The notes under the pieces were generated by a model. It was not told the DNA's origin, ran no database searches, and saw only the letters and a program-made list of their open reading frames with translations. Below are positions 12,301-23,681 of a DNA stretch of 64,000 nucleotides, one piece after another. The DNA comes from Apus apus (lineage: Eukaryota; Chordata; Aves; Apodiformes; Apodidae). The translations under genes were made by a program, and so were the position numbers. Every line of letters starts with the position of its first letter. Position 1 is the stretch's first letter. The stretch is from contig NC_067282.1 in the NCBI RefSeq assembly GCF_020740795.1, positions 153,932,858 to 153,996,857 of the forward strand. Direction: 5' to 3'.

Positions 12301-15019
12301 TGTGTGGCTGAGAGCTTCTTGGGGGGATAAAAGTCCTGTCTCCCTCCCTAGCACATTTACCACACTGGAGTCACTTTTGCTGCTGGCAATGGCCACACAC
12401 AAATGGGCCAGCACACATGTCAGCCTTTGGCTGGCCAGTATGGCTCAAAAGCACCAGGGGTGATGGCCAGGGTTTGACCTTCACCAGAGTGTCTTGGGGC
12501 TGGGGGGCAAAACCTTCGCTCTTCAGCAGTTTTATAAAAAGCAGACCAGGTTTCTGGCAGTGCCGACGCAGGCAGCAGTGGGGGGACAGTGGAAGAACAG
12601 CTCTGCAAAGGCCAGGGCGAGCGCGTTCCTGGCTGTGTTTGAATTGGAGCCCAGCCACGGACTGAAGGAAAAGCACAAGGTTTGGGAGGCAGCTAACCTT
12701 GGCCACGGCCAGCCTCTCGGCTGGGGCCTGTTCTCTGGCAGAGGACACACACGGGGTGGGAAGACCTGGCTGTCTCTCTGTGCCCGTGGCGTCAGCCTGG
12801 TCCTTCGCACCCGCTGGGCCGTGGGACGGCATCCACGTGAGCAGGGAGCAGGTGGCGTTGGCAGGAGCGCTCCTCCGGGACGCCAAGGACTTGGCGGGTC
12901 CCGCCCCCAACCAACACTGGTGTTTTTCCACCTCCTGGTCCTGGCATGTTGGCAAGCACAGGGACATGGGGAGGCACCCACTGTCAGCGGCCCCTGCGCC
13001 ATGTGTTATTCCATCCCAATAATCCCGGGCCTCCAGGAGGCTCTGGGGCAGCGGGAGACGCTCTGCTGCCGGAGCGAACTTGGGCTGTTTTGCTAGGCCT
13101 GTATTTAAAACACAGAGTGCAGGGCACAGCTGCCTTACGGCCTTCCACGCTTGCATAAGACTTTCCTCCCAGCACCACCTCCCTCCCTCTCCCAGAACAG
13201 CCCGATTCATGTCAGAAATTGCTGCTGTCACAGACTGAAAAGCCCGAGGCTGAAGTGTGGCATTTTCTACCCAAGCTGTCTCCTCCTCTCAGGTGGGAGC
13301 CTGCCTGCTTGGTGACTCAAGTTGCAAGTTTCCTTCTTAATAATGGAGCCCCCTGTGACGAGTGTCTAAACAACACCCCCACGCCCCTTGCTTTGGAGGT
13401 TTCAGAAGACAGGTCCCATCTCGTTGCCGTGCCTTGCTGGAGCACTCTGTTTGAGGACCCACTCAGTCGCTGCCCAAACATCTAGCAAATATTCCCACAC
13501 TCAGGCACTAGCTGAGTGCAGGGCTCCGGCATCGCCTTTACTGATGGAGACCAGATTCTCTATCCCTGCATACTGCTTCCCTGCACCCTTCAGGCTCCCT
13601 GAGACAGCACCAGGGCAAATACCTCAGGAGGAGCCAGGCTCTATTAAGCCCATTCCCTAATCCCTGCCCAGGCTGTGCAGCTATCAGCTGTAAACTAATT
13701 CCAGGCCCTACCACTTGACGTACCTGTGCCCAAAAAGGGAAAGGCTCCATGTCTCCCAGCGTCACAGCCGAGCAAATGCAGGGCAGGGATCAGGAAGGCA
13801 CATACCCTCGATTTTCCATTGCCAGAAACATGTCTAAGGGCAAGTGTTTGTGTGTGCTTTAGATAAATGATTACAAGGGGTTTGAGACACAAAGGGGAAA
13901 AAATAGTTTTGTTGCTTAGCAGAGTGTGACAGTCACGTGGCGAGCAGCAGCCCAGCTCCCAGGGCTTGCAAAGCCAAGGGCAAGGCAGCTCAAGCTCTTC
14001 CAGGAAGAAATTCAGGCTAGAAGGGCTGAGGGGGCATGGGTAAAGATGCTAGCAGGAGCCAGCAGCCAGTTTGGTTTCCTCAAGTACATCCAGAGCAGCT
14101 CCCTTCAGCAGCTTTTTGAAGGAGGTGGTGCAGGGAGCTGCGAGCCACCCCTCGAGCAGGAGGCATCAGGAGTGTGGTGGGGCTGGAAAAGCTGGATCAC
14201 ACAGCCATCCAGCACATATGGCTGGGATAGACATTTCAGCAGCTTCTGCAGCACAGAAGGGCCATCGCCTCTCATTTTGCTGAAAAGGAGCAGCTCCCTC
14301 CAACAGAAATTCTGATTAAAGCTGAGAAATGAGAGGTTAGAAACAAAACCAGACCATCATCACTGCCTATTCTCATATCCAGCCTCAAGCCCAGCCCAGT
14401 CACCTTGAACAAACATTCACAGTAGGGCAGGCATGGCCTGCACATGCACCTTGAGCCCTCCTTTGCTTAGCAAGTACTCCAGCTGCCCCAGGATAAACCC
14501 AAACCAGTTTGCACAGAAGGGAGAGAAATGAACCCACAACCAGCTCCTACTCTGCAGAAACCACTGCCCAGAAACGCTTCCTCTGGCCCCTGCAGTGACA
14601 CCAGTCAGACCCCAGCCTGGCCCCACAGGCAATGGCCCTGGCGAGCTGCTGCAGAAGCCAGGTAATTTAGGAACTCTCCTCCCTCCTTTCCCCTGGGAAG
14701 GACAGCTAGTTTTCCCCCCCCGCCCCAGGGAGCTAAATCACAGCAGGCCCCAGGAAGGCCAGGCACACCACTCCTTCTTCCTATGCCCCTGCTATTCATA
14801 GCAGCACGAGGTCGGGGGACAGCTGCCCTCACCATCTTGCACAAGCCTGAGCATCACCAGGCTATTCCTGACCCGAGACCTCTACTGAGCACACCCCAAT
14901 CTGGCAGCCTGGGCTGTGAGAGGAAGACACCACATGTGGGTTCATCCAAAGGCAGGCAGAGAAGGTGGCCACAATGGCAAAGGAAGGGTTTTCTCCCCAC
15001 CAAGCACACACACCACACA

Positions 15020-18000
15020 GCAACAGGTTATTATATCATGCTTTTAATACAAACTTAAAAAAATCTGGAACAATAGAAACTGTACAGATTTGATCAACCT
15101 TTTTTTTTTTGTTGGGTTTTTTTTTGTGTTTGTTTTTAACTAAATCTCTAGACACACCAATGTCCCGTTCCAAAATATTGCACAACATTCTGAATACAAA
15201 ACTCTTGATTGTATTCCTCCTTCGCTAAAGAAAAAAAATTAATAAGAAAAAAAAGAAAACAAAACAAAAAGACAGCAACCTCCCTGGATCCCCCTCTCAA
15301 TAGCCACCTTCTCAGGAAGAATCCCAAGCAGAGCACCCACAGACTTGTCCTCTTTCACTCCTTCTCTCCCACAAGGCAACTGTCAATTTCACTCGTCAGG
15401 GCGGGAGGAAAAGGAGGGAGGCTGAGTGGGGAGAAAGAAATCTTCACCACTTTTTTTTTTTAAAGTTTTTTTTCCTGAAAAAATATTTTTTTCTCTCCTC
15501 TTTTTAAGAAAAAATCTTGAAAAGAAAAAAATTACAGTTTTTTTTTTTACGTTAGAAATATACATATATTATATATACCTCTTACATTTTACAAATGTAG
15601 CAAATTATTCAATACAAACAGACATCAACAAAAAGAACACAAACCCATAAAAAATAAAAGTTAAAAAAAAAATGTCTCTCTTCTCTTCCTAAGAAACCAG
15701 GTAAATTAGTGCAGGTTTTTAAAAAATAAAATTGAAGCTGAACGCCTACATCCAAGACTAGAAAAGGCCTGAAGAGGCCGTTAGTTTCCATTGCTGCCTG
15801 ATGCTGGAGGAACATTTCTGAAGCACGCTTTTTTCCTTTTAAGATACAAAGAGGTTGGTCCCTCCTCTTTTCCTCCTTCCACTCACACCACTATTTTTAA
15901 AGCAGGTATAATACGTGTGGCAGGGCAAAGCGGCATCAAAGCTTCACACACATAAGCAGGTGGCTGGGGGGGCATCCCCGCCTCTCCCCTCCTTCCCTGT
16001 GCCAGAGGAGAGCAGGCTGTCCCACAGCAGCAGCTCACAGGTGGCTTGGCCAGTTGTGGGAACAGCAGGGGGGCAAGTGGATTGGGTCCCTCAGTCCAGA
16101 GTGGCAAGTGGGCTGGCACTCAGCAGCACACACTCCTGGGGAGAAGGATGGGGTGGCAGTGGTAACATCTGTAAGTGGGGGGGTTAAAAAAAAGAAAGAA
16201 AGAAAGAAGGGAAACCTGACAGCTCTGCCATTCCTCAGCAACTTTTCCTAGTCTGGAAACCTGTGGGGTTAAGGTGGTGGGCACTGGTTTGGGGGAAGCC
16301 AGCTGGTCTCCACACTCCTTACCCACCCACTTGATGACAAGGAGCCTTCTTGTGAACCCACACTGGGAGCGAGGCTGGGACCCTGCCTCCCTCAGTCATG
16401 CAGCGAGGGCGAGGGAAAGGACATGCTGGGAACACTCCTCAGAGAGCTCCAGGCAGCCTCCCTGGGACAGCCCCTTACTGCTGCAAAGGCTTATTGGCAA
16501 CACAACCACAGGAAGGAGGGAGCGCCTTCATCTCCGCTAGAGGGAAAGGGAGCGGGAAAAGAATGAGTTCAAGCTCATCTCCCCTGAAACAGGGACGTCT
16601 TGAAAGAGTATATTGGCTTGACAGCTGCAGGAGAAGTGGGTTTCAGAGGGTGCTCCAGAGACATAATTAAAAGAAAACCAAACCTTAAGTTTGGGAGGCA
16701 GCAAAAAGCTTATTTTTCTTTTAAACTGAGAACTTCAAAGACTGGAGTCTCGTCATCTCCATCTCTCTCCTCTTTGCACTTTTCCATACTCCCACAACAG
16801 CCTCCAAGGAGACCTCCTTCCTATGTAGAGAGCCTCCACCCTGCCTGGACAAGAAGCAGCCTACTTTTGGCTTCCTGTGAAGGTGGGTTTCGGAGTCCCT
16901 GACACAGAAGCGACTACTGCCCAGCTGCAGCACATTGTCCCAGGGAAAGCTGCAGGAGCATTCCCAGATCCCAGCCCTGCAGCAGGGAGGCACAAGACAT
17001 TCACAGGCTGGGACAACTGCTCCCCTTGGAGCGCCCATCCCCACTCTGCTCTAAATCTGCTGCCATCTACGTTGACACAACCTGGCTGGAATGATGAGCT
17101 TATACTAGGTGCTTCCCTTCCACACCAGATCAGCCACCTCCTCCTGCTCCTCCAGAAGAGGATTTTGTCAGGCGTATGCCTGGCTGAAAACATTAACCCT
17201 TACGACACCACTCGAGAGCAGCTTCAACAACATAGCCCTTTCTCTTCCTCAAAAGTAATGCTGCCTCTCTTAACTTAAAAAAAAAAAAAGAATTCCCTCT
17301 CCTAGACAAGATGAATTCACAGCAGGGAACAAGAACTCAGACCCAGATCACCACCCCAGATAACTGCTGGTGGATGCTGTCCCCTGCTGCTGGGGAGAAG
17401 GTCCAGGAAGCAGGGGCAGGATCCAAGTGGGGCCAGAGCCACCTCCCCCAGCCACAGGGACAGGCAGGTGGTGTTCCTACACCACAGGGCTGTCACCCAA
17501 AATGGCCAGTTGGCCCCAAGAGGGCACAGAAAGGCTCCCTCCTCGCTCAGACAAGGACAATAACTGGAATCACTAAATTCAAAGCACTGTTCTCCTGTAG
17601 CAGTGGCTGGAAGTGCAGGCGAGGAAGGGAGCAGGACGAAGCCATTTCACAGTAACACTCTGCCCTCCCTGCTACGTGCTGGGAGGCGGTCAAGGAGAAG
17701 AGTTGGTGCTTTTCAGCACAGAGAGAACAGCTGACACCAGCATGGGCTGGAGAGCCTGGAGCAACAGCAGCACAACAGTCTACACCCATGGGCAGAGAAA
17801 AGCAAGCCCACCCACCCGTTTCTGGCTAGCACGCAACAAAAGTGTGTGTATCTCCACCAACACTGACTCATCCTCTCTCCCTGTCCCTACTCCAGCGAGG
17901 TGGTATGAAGATGTCGTTCCTAAATCTAAGTGGAAGGACCCTGTGTCCAGCGTTGGGGCGGGTGCAGGGAATCAGGAACATCGTGACCTATGTTTGCACC

Positions 18001-18304
18001 AGTCCTGGGCTGGAGAAAAGGGGTGGGGATAACACAAACCGAAAAAATCCCAAGACTCATTTAAGGAGTAAAAAAGTGAGTAGGAAAAAAGCACAGGGAC
18101 TGAGTTAAAAAACAAGTCAGTGCTTCAGGAGCGTTGCCACCACAGCGCAACAACACTGGGCTCTCTCGTTTCCCAAGAAGCTATATTTATAAGTTTTGAG
18201 TATTTTCTGTATATTTTTAGTTTTCTTTTCTCTCCCTCTTTTGTTTGTTTTGTTCTTGTTTCCCCCCCTCCCTCCCCGCCCCAAAATACTCTCCTTCCTT
18301 GTGT
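15020..18304 (-). other. TOB2: TOB2 3' untranslated region
   Basis: This is the sequence downstream of the TOB2 stop codon on the minus strand, about 3.3 kb long. It ends where a minus-strand ATTAAA signal occurs (plus positions 15,043-15,048), with cleavage expected some 15-30 bases further on. A long 3' UTR is usual for TOB-family mRNAs. The part at 15,090-15,680 is strongly A/T-biased, with several A or T runs and an AT-rich near-palindrome around 15,558-15,580. The extent is inferred from the lack of an earlier convincing signal and is not proved. Confidence 0.6.
15043..15048 (-). terminator. TOB2: TOB2 candidate polyadenylation signal ATTAAA
   Basis: Minus-strand ATTAAA (plus TTTAAT), about 3.26 kb past the TOB2 stop. 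It is the second most common vertebrate poly(A) hexamer. I did not find a canonical AATAAA on this strand close to it. Confidence 0.45.
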
Positions 18305-19327
18305 TCAGTTGGCCAGGACAACAGGCTGAAACGACTGGCTGGGGTACTGCATGGCATTCAGGTTGTAGCTGAGTCCTTCCACGAAGGGAGACTTCTCTAG
18401 GAAGAGGCTGTTGGTGCTGCCACCTAAGACCTGAGCCATATCGAAGGTACCACCTGTGCCAGTGTTGAACTGCGATGCTGGCGGGATGCTGCTGGCCTGG
18501 GTCTCACTGGCAATGCCGTCGAAGAAGAGACTGCTGGCTCCTGGTGACCCACCATTGTAAACGAACTCCTTGGCGTTGGGGGAGAGCTGCGACTGCGGGG
18601 CTTGGCTCCCAGCACTCCCGATGAAGTTCAGAGAGTGCATGGACAGGGAGAGGCCCTTGTGCTTCAGCAGATTGGTGGTGGGAGACCTGACCATCCTTGG
18701 CTGCTGGCCAGCCCCTGCTCCACCACCCCCTCCTCCAGCTCCTCCGCCCTTCTTCATCTTGGTAGAGCCAAACTTTGTGGCAGCAAAGGTGGCAGTGGTG
18801 AAAGTGATGGGCTGGGCAGAGCGAGGGATGAAGGTGGGACTAGGTGACTGGCCGAAGGAGGGGGACGGAGAGTTGGACAGTGAGTTGTCCTGGCTGCCAA
18901 TGGGGACAAATACCTGGGCGTCGGGGTTAAAGCTGCTCTTGATTTCTTTGTCCAGCTCCACAGCGCTGCAGCCCTCGCTGTCATCCAGGTAGAGGACCTT
19001 AACAGAGCCCTTCTCACCAATCTGGTAGGAAACCTCAAAAGGATCGATCCAGACACTCAGCTCTTCTGGCACGTTGGCACGCACATCCTCCACAGCCAGC
19101 CCGCTCCGCTTGGCCGCCAGCTCCACCACTGGATCCACAGTCTCCCCTATATGGACACAGCGATAGCCAGAGCCCTTCAGAGGCTTCTCCGGGTACCAGT
19201 GACCCTCATATTTCTTCTTCAGCAGGCGCTCTAGCTCCTCACCAAACAGGTCTGCCCGCCTCCGAGGAAGCTTGTTGTATAGGTATGAGATGATGAAGTT
19301 AAGAGCAACTTTGATCTCCAGATGCAT
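18305..19327 (-). CDS. TOB2: TOB2, BTG/Tob-family antiproliferative protein
   Basis: A complete 340-residue coding sequence in a single exon. TOB proteins bridge the CCR4-NOT deadenylase (through the BTG/Tob domain, which binds CAF1/CNOT7) and cytoplasmic poly(A)-binding protein. They thereby speed mRNA decay and restrain cell proliferation. Residues 1-115 or so form the BTG/Tob domain, with a basic NLS-like stretch ([19 protein letters not shown], 21-39) and the second conserved box around residues 90-113. Two PAM2 motifs for PABPC1 are visible: [11 protein letters not shown] (132-142) and [11 protein letters not shown] (247-257). A glycine-rich linker (about 193-207) lies between them. Human TOB2 is 344 residues, so the length fits. 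The call TOB2 rather than TOB1 rests on overall similarity plus the flanking PHF5A-ACO2-POLR3H synteny. The ATG at 19,327-19,325 begins the conserved [12 protein letters not shown] start. The coding region is intact. Confidence 0.97.
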   Translation of the reverse strand: MHLEIKVALNFIISYLYNKLPRRRADLFGEELERLLKKKYEGHWYPEKPLKGSGYRCVHIGETVDPVVELAAKRSGLAVEDVRANVPEELSVWIDPFEVSYQIGEKGSVKVLYLDDSEGCSAVELDKEIKSSFNPDAQVFVPIGSQDNSLSNSPSPSFGQSPSPTFIPRSAQPITFTTATFAATKFGSTKMKKGGGAGGGGGGAGAGQQPRMVRSPTTNLLKHKGLSLSMHSLNFIGSAGSQAPQSQLSPNAKEFVYNGGSPGASSLFFDGIASETQASSIPPASQFNTGTGGTFDMAQVLGGSTNSLFLEKSPFVEGLSYNLNAMQYPSQSFQPVVLAN

Positions 19328-19413
19328 ACTCCCTTCACAGCAAGCAAGTCAGGGCAGTGTATTAAAAGAGACAAAATGACACACGCATAGACAAGATTTG
19401 GTTCCGAACAGAC
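19328..19413 (-). other. TOB2: TOB2 5' UTR part of the coding exon, with splice acceptor
   Basis: On the minus strand a strong acceptor (TTTTCTCTCTTTCCCTAG, ending at 19,414) lies 86 bases before the start codon. This makes 19,413-19,328 the untranslated head of the coding exon. It fits the usual TOB gene plan of a non-coding first exon followed by one large coding exon. Confidence 0.75.
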
Positions 19414-22400
19414 CTAGGGAAAGAGAGAAAAGGATGGATGAACACCAGAGAACACAACAACTCTCCACCTGTTGAGACAAATAGACAAGATTTTTCATTA
19501 ACAAAAGCCGAACAAGCAGTTTGCATGAACACTAACAAGCAGTGATGCTCTCTACAAGTACCAGCCGAAATTTACTGGCCCACAAAACAGAGAGATGCTC
19601 CTCTACAGAAGAAGTAAGGGTGTAGCTTTACCCGCCCAGAGGCACATCCCCGCTGCCAAATACCGCTGCTGAAACCCAGCAGGCCAACTGTCTGCTCTGG
19701 CAGAGCTATTTCAACACATCCAACATGCCTCCCTGTGCCGTGGCACTCAGCTGCTTCCAGCAAAGCTCACCTGCCACAGCCTTTCCTGAACATAAGTGCA
19801 CGAGCTGAACAGCCTCGTGACTGGCTCAGCAGCTTGTGCCCGAGACCTGCTCGTGCTCAGGACAGCAGGGCCAGCCTCTCTCCTGGGAAGCCGGGTGGTT
19901 GTGCCAGGTGCTGTGTCCTGCTGGCACAAGCGCTGAAGGGACGAGAAGGAGCAAGGGAAGGTGCTGAGGCACCCGCTGCCAGCCCATGTTTACCATCCCC
20001 TTGACTGGCAGGGGAGTATCTTATTAAGTGTACCTAGTTGAGGCTCTGCCTAGCTACAAGCCTAAAATCCCAGTTTAATTCAGTTGGGGGGGGGCACAGG
20101 GAACATGTGCAGGGCCACAAGGCACAGAGGTGGCGACAGCCTGTCCAACAGTGTTCACATCTTTTATCCCTGCACAGAAGGAAGACAAGCTCTGCCAGGA
20201 GCAGGTACCTGCTTAATACAAACTGAAATTACTTGCCAAAAGACTGAAGTAATCCTCCTGCCTTCCTTTGTGAGGAAGTCTCTGAAATGGAGAGAACCCA
20301 CAAAAACCCACAAAAGCACAATGCAAAACCACAACACCAACTCTCCCATTATACATAGATTTGCAAACAATGACTGTCTGGGTGGAAAAAAAAACAACAA
20401 CCCAGGTAGGTCAGCACCATGCTCTGTCACCCATCCAAAGAAAATGAATCCCACAGATATTTTAAGAGGAAGCACACTTCCAATAGCCTCCACGCCTTGC
20501 CAGGAGGAAGCAGAATATCCAGTTTTTAATTGGCAGCTTCATCAGAAGCTGCTCTTCCTTCAGCTGCCCTCACCTTGCTCAAACAGAAACACCGTGTTCA
20601 ACCCTCTTCCTAAAATGGGCTTCTGGGATGCTCTCACGCAGCCATCAAGCCTATGTTTATGACTTGTGCCAATTATTTGGGGGTGGGGATGGAGTACAAA
20701 CATACAGTGTCAGCATTCCTCTGAGAAACTGGGAATCCCAGCAGCACAAGGAAACAAAGGGGTGCGGATTCTATGCTTTTTCTGTACTCATCAGAGTTCA
20801 GAGAGGCTTGGCTTAAGGATGATGGCAACCAGAAGCAGATCCCACACCTCAAATCTGCCAACAAGGTGGCGAGTTCTGGATGGAATCCCCTTCAGGTTTG
20901 ACTCAGCAACAAGAAAAATCACAGGAACACGGGGATGGAAAAGAGGAAAAGAAGTCTTGCCTTTAAAACCTGTGTTAAAGAATTACTGTAGTGCAACAAC
21001 TTTTGGTAGGTCACTGAGACCTGACCAAGATCAAGTAAGAAAGCATGAACACCAAAGAAACAGGTAACCAGTTTTTCAGAGAACAGCAAGGAGAAGCCAC
21101 TTTCAAAAGGCAAGAGACTCAGCACAGAGAGGGAGCCTTTTCCAGAGAAAAGGGCACAAAATAAACCCCCTGAAAACCGCACCTAAACATTAACAAGAGC
21201 TTATGCAGCCCATAGTACCTCAAGGGATTACACACAGCCCTCTTGCTCCTTTGGCTTTGAGGCATCTGAGGGAGAGGACTACTTGGGACCTCAGCAAATT
21301 TAAGCAGGAACAGAAGAGCTAGTTTGTAAATATTTTCATCTCATGTGGTAAATCCTAATCCAGATAAAAAAATCTATTAAGAAATCAGAAATTATAGATT
21401 GGGAAAGGAGCAAAGGCCAAAATTTGTTACCACCCTGTTTGCAACACAAATGTCTCAATATACTTCAAGGAGCCCATAACCTCATCAACCTTCTGCAAAA
21501 GACAGCCAGGAGATACAACTATAAATCATTACCTCCTTTTTTCTTTTCTTGAGAAAGTACTCCTCCTTCCTTAAAGGAGAATACTCTGTACCTTGACTAT
21601 GGAAAATATGAGTTCATTAGCCTAATAATACCAACAGCTGCCAAGGTAGCTGCTGATACTTGCAGAAGACACAAAAAGTCAGAGATATCACTGACTCCTC
21701 AGGTTGCTGACATGGTAAGATGTGCTCCAGTAGGACTTCTCCAATCTCTTTCCACAGCACCAAAATAGAGTAACATAGTAACAAAAGAAAATAACCCCAC
21801 AGCTGAAGCAGCACGACTCCAACACAAAAAAACCCCGACTAAATATTAATTGTAAAAGGTATTCTGACAATCATTCCATGAAGAGAGGCCTGCCCGCATT
21901 GCCAGCATTTCCAAAGTAAAGGCTTGCTGTCCATGGGCAGAACAGCGAGGTGCGGGCAGGGAAACAAAGGGCCGTGCCTCTGCTCTGCAGGGGGGGAACG
22001 CAGCAGCCCCCCCAGACCCCCCCGTTTAGCAGCTCACCGACGGGCTGAAGGAGAGAGGCCCAATAATCGCTCGCATCAGAGGCGAGCAAACACGGGAATG
22101 ATGCCCTCCCTCCCCTCCTCGCTACGAGAACACGGCGGGTGACCTTGCCAGGATCCCTCCAAGCTCCCGAGAGATGTCTGGCCCCGGGGAAGCGGCGGGA
22201 TGCCTGCCGCCTCACCCTCTCCAGCGCCTTTCAAGGTGCCACAGCAGACCACACCCGCGCGGAGTCCAGTACAAGGGCCCCCTTCTCAGTCCAACCCCCA
22301 AATCCCACCGGGGAGCGGCGGCGGGACGCCCTTCCCCTCCCGCTGGGCGCACCCGAGGCAGGGGGTCAGCCGCCCTATCCCCGGGAGAGCGGCCATTTCT

Positions 22401-23681
22401 GGTGACCCGGCCGGACAGCTCCCCAACCCCCCCCCCCCCGCCTTCCCCGCACCCCCCAACCAAGCCGCGGCACACGCCGGGAGTTGTAGTCCTCGCCCCG
22501 CTTCCCCAACCCCACGACCTACTTCACCCCCGCACTACGCCTCCCGCGGCCGGCCCGGCCCGGCGCTGGCTCAGCTGGGGCAAGACACGAAAATTTTCCA
22601 CAGCACATGCGCTCTGGCGAGCCCCGCCCGCCCCGGCGCTGCCCACGGCGGCGAACACGCCCCGCGGCCCGGAGCTCGCCGGGCAGCCGCCCCCTTCCTC
22701 CCTGCCTCTCCCTCCCGGCAGGGACGGGGAGGCGCGTCCCCACCCCCCCGGCAGCCCTCCCCTTCCCCCCCCAGCTGCGGGACGGAGCTCGGGGGGCCAC
22801 AAGCCCCGTGCCTCGCCGTCGTCCCCCCCCCCCTCCCGCTCCCTGTCCCCGTGCCCCTCGGTGGGGCACGGAGGGGCCGCAAACAAGGTCCCCAGAGGAG
22901 CCTTTCAACCGAGGAGGGAAAGGTCCCCCAGAAGGGCGAGCTGCTGGAGCCGCGCAGCCGGCGGGGCACCGCGGCGACCCCCGAGGCCCGGAGGAGGGAG
23001 GTGGGGGTGCAACATCCCCGACTTCGCTCCCCCTTCCCCCTCCCCACCCCCCCCCAGCCCCCACCTGAACGAAACCCACGGCTCGACATTCCCCTGCAGG
23101 CGAATGAGCGCTCCAGAGGGGCGGCCGGGCCCCCCTCGGCCGGACCCCCCTGCACGGAGGAGAAGGGGCTTCTCCGCCGGGAGAGGGGCTGGCGGCGCCC
23201 AGCCCAGCCCCAGCAAGCGCCTTTGTTGTCGCCGGGCTTCTCCCCCCCCCCAAGAGCCCGCGGGGACTGGATCCACCGAACGGGAAGGCAGAACACCCGG
23301 GCGACGTCCCCCCCCGTCCCCGCCACCGCCCCCGGGCCCAGCGACTCTCCCCGAAGCTGCCGGGGCTCTGCCGCACCCCACCCCGGCACCCCCCCCATCG
23401 GACTGGGGTGTCAGAACAAAATGGTGAACTGGGGCATCGCAAAACATCCCCGACCCAATGACTTTCATACTCCCCCCTCCGCACCCCTCGAAGCCCCGTC
23501 AATCCCCCCACGGGCCCGGCAGCCGCACGGGGGCTCCGCGGCCGGAGAAATCGCCTCAGCCGGGAGGAGCGGGGGGCTCTGGAGCTCCCTCAGGCCGAGC
23601 CCACAAAGGGGATGCGGGCTGGGGGGGAGGCACCCAGCCCGGGAAAGGGGGGGGGGAGGGAAGCACCCCCGGCCCCACTTA
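19414..23681 (-). other. TOB2: TOB2 leader intron (candidate extent)
   Basis: An intron from the acceptor at 19,414 back to a donor within the CpG island. The best donor by eye is GAA|GTAAGT on the minus strand (GTAAGT = plus 23,682-23,677). Alternatives are GAG|GTAAAC near 23,815 and GTGAGT near 23,970. The 19,414-22,140 part is unique sequence without exons or repeats that I can name. Beyond that it runs into the CpG island. The first exon itself is not provable without transcript data. Confidence 0.5.

Larger units (their letters stand above)
1016..15019. other. Long intergenic stretch left of TOB2
   Basis: About 14 kb lies between the left CpG island and the TOB2 3' end. I see no coding exon with both splice sites, no tRNA or rRNA, and no recent transposon. 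Local items are a short (CA)n run (about 1033-1046), a 21-bp direct duplication (3280-3321), a T22-type run (about 11,886-11,907) and possible old CR1 debris (about 1,880-2,085). Several long frames, such as 310 codons on the minus strand at 8,510-9,442 and 317 codons on the plus strand at 10,630-11,583, have no recognisable domain and low-complexity composition. AATAAA hexamers at 5,839 and 10,388 (plus strand) are not tied to any exon. A lncRNA cannot be excluded. Confidence 0.55.

Noticed and set aside
12371-13231. 286-codon minus-strand frame
   Set aside because: Overlaps open frames on the opposite strand in GC-rich DNA. No family resemblance.
1-15000. TEF (expected left of TOB2 by human synteny)
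   Set aside because: I looked for the bZIP exon and PAR domain in the translated frames and did not find them. TEF probably lies beyond the left edge.
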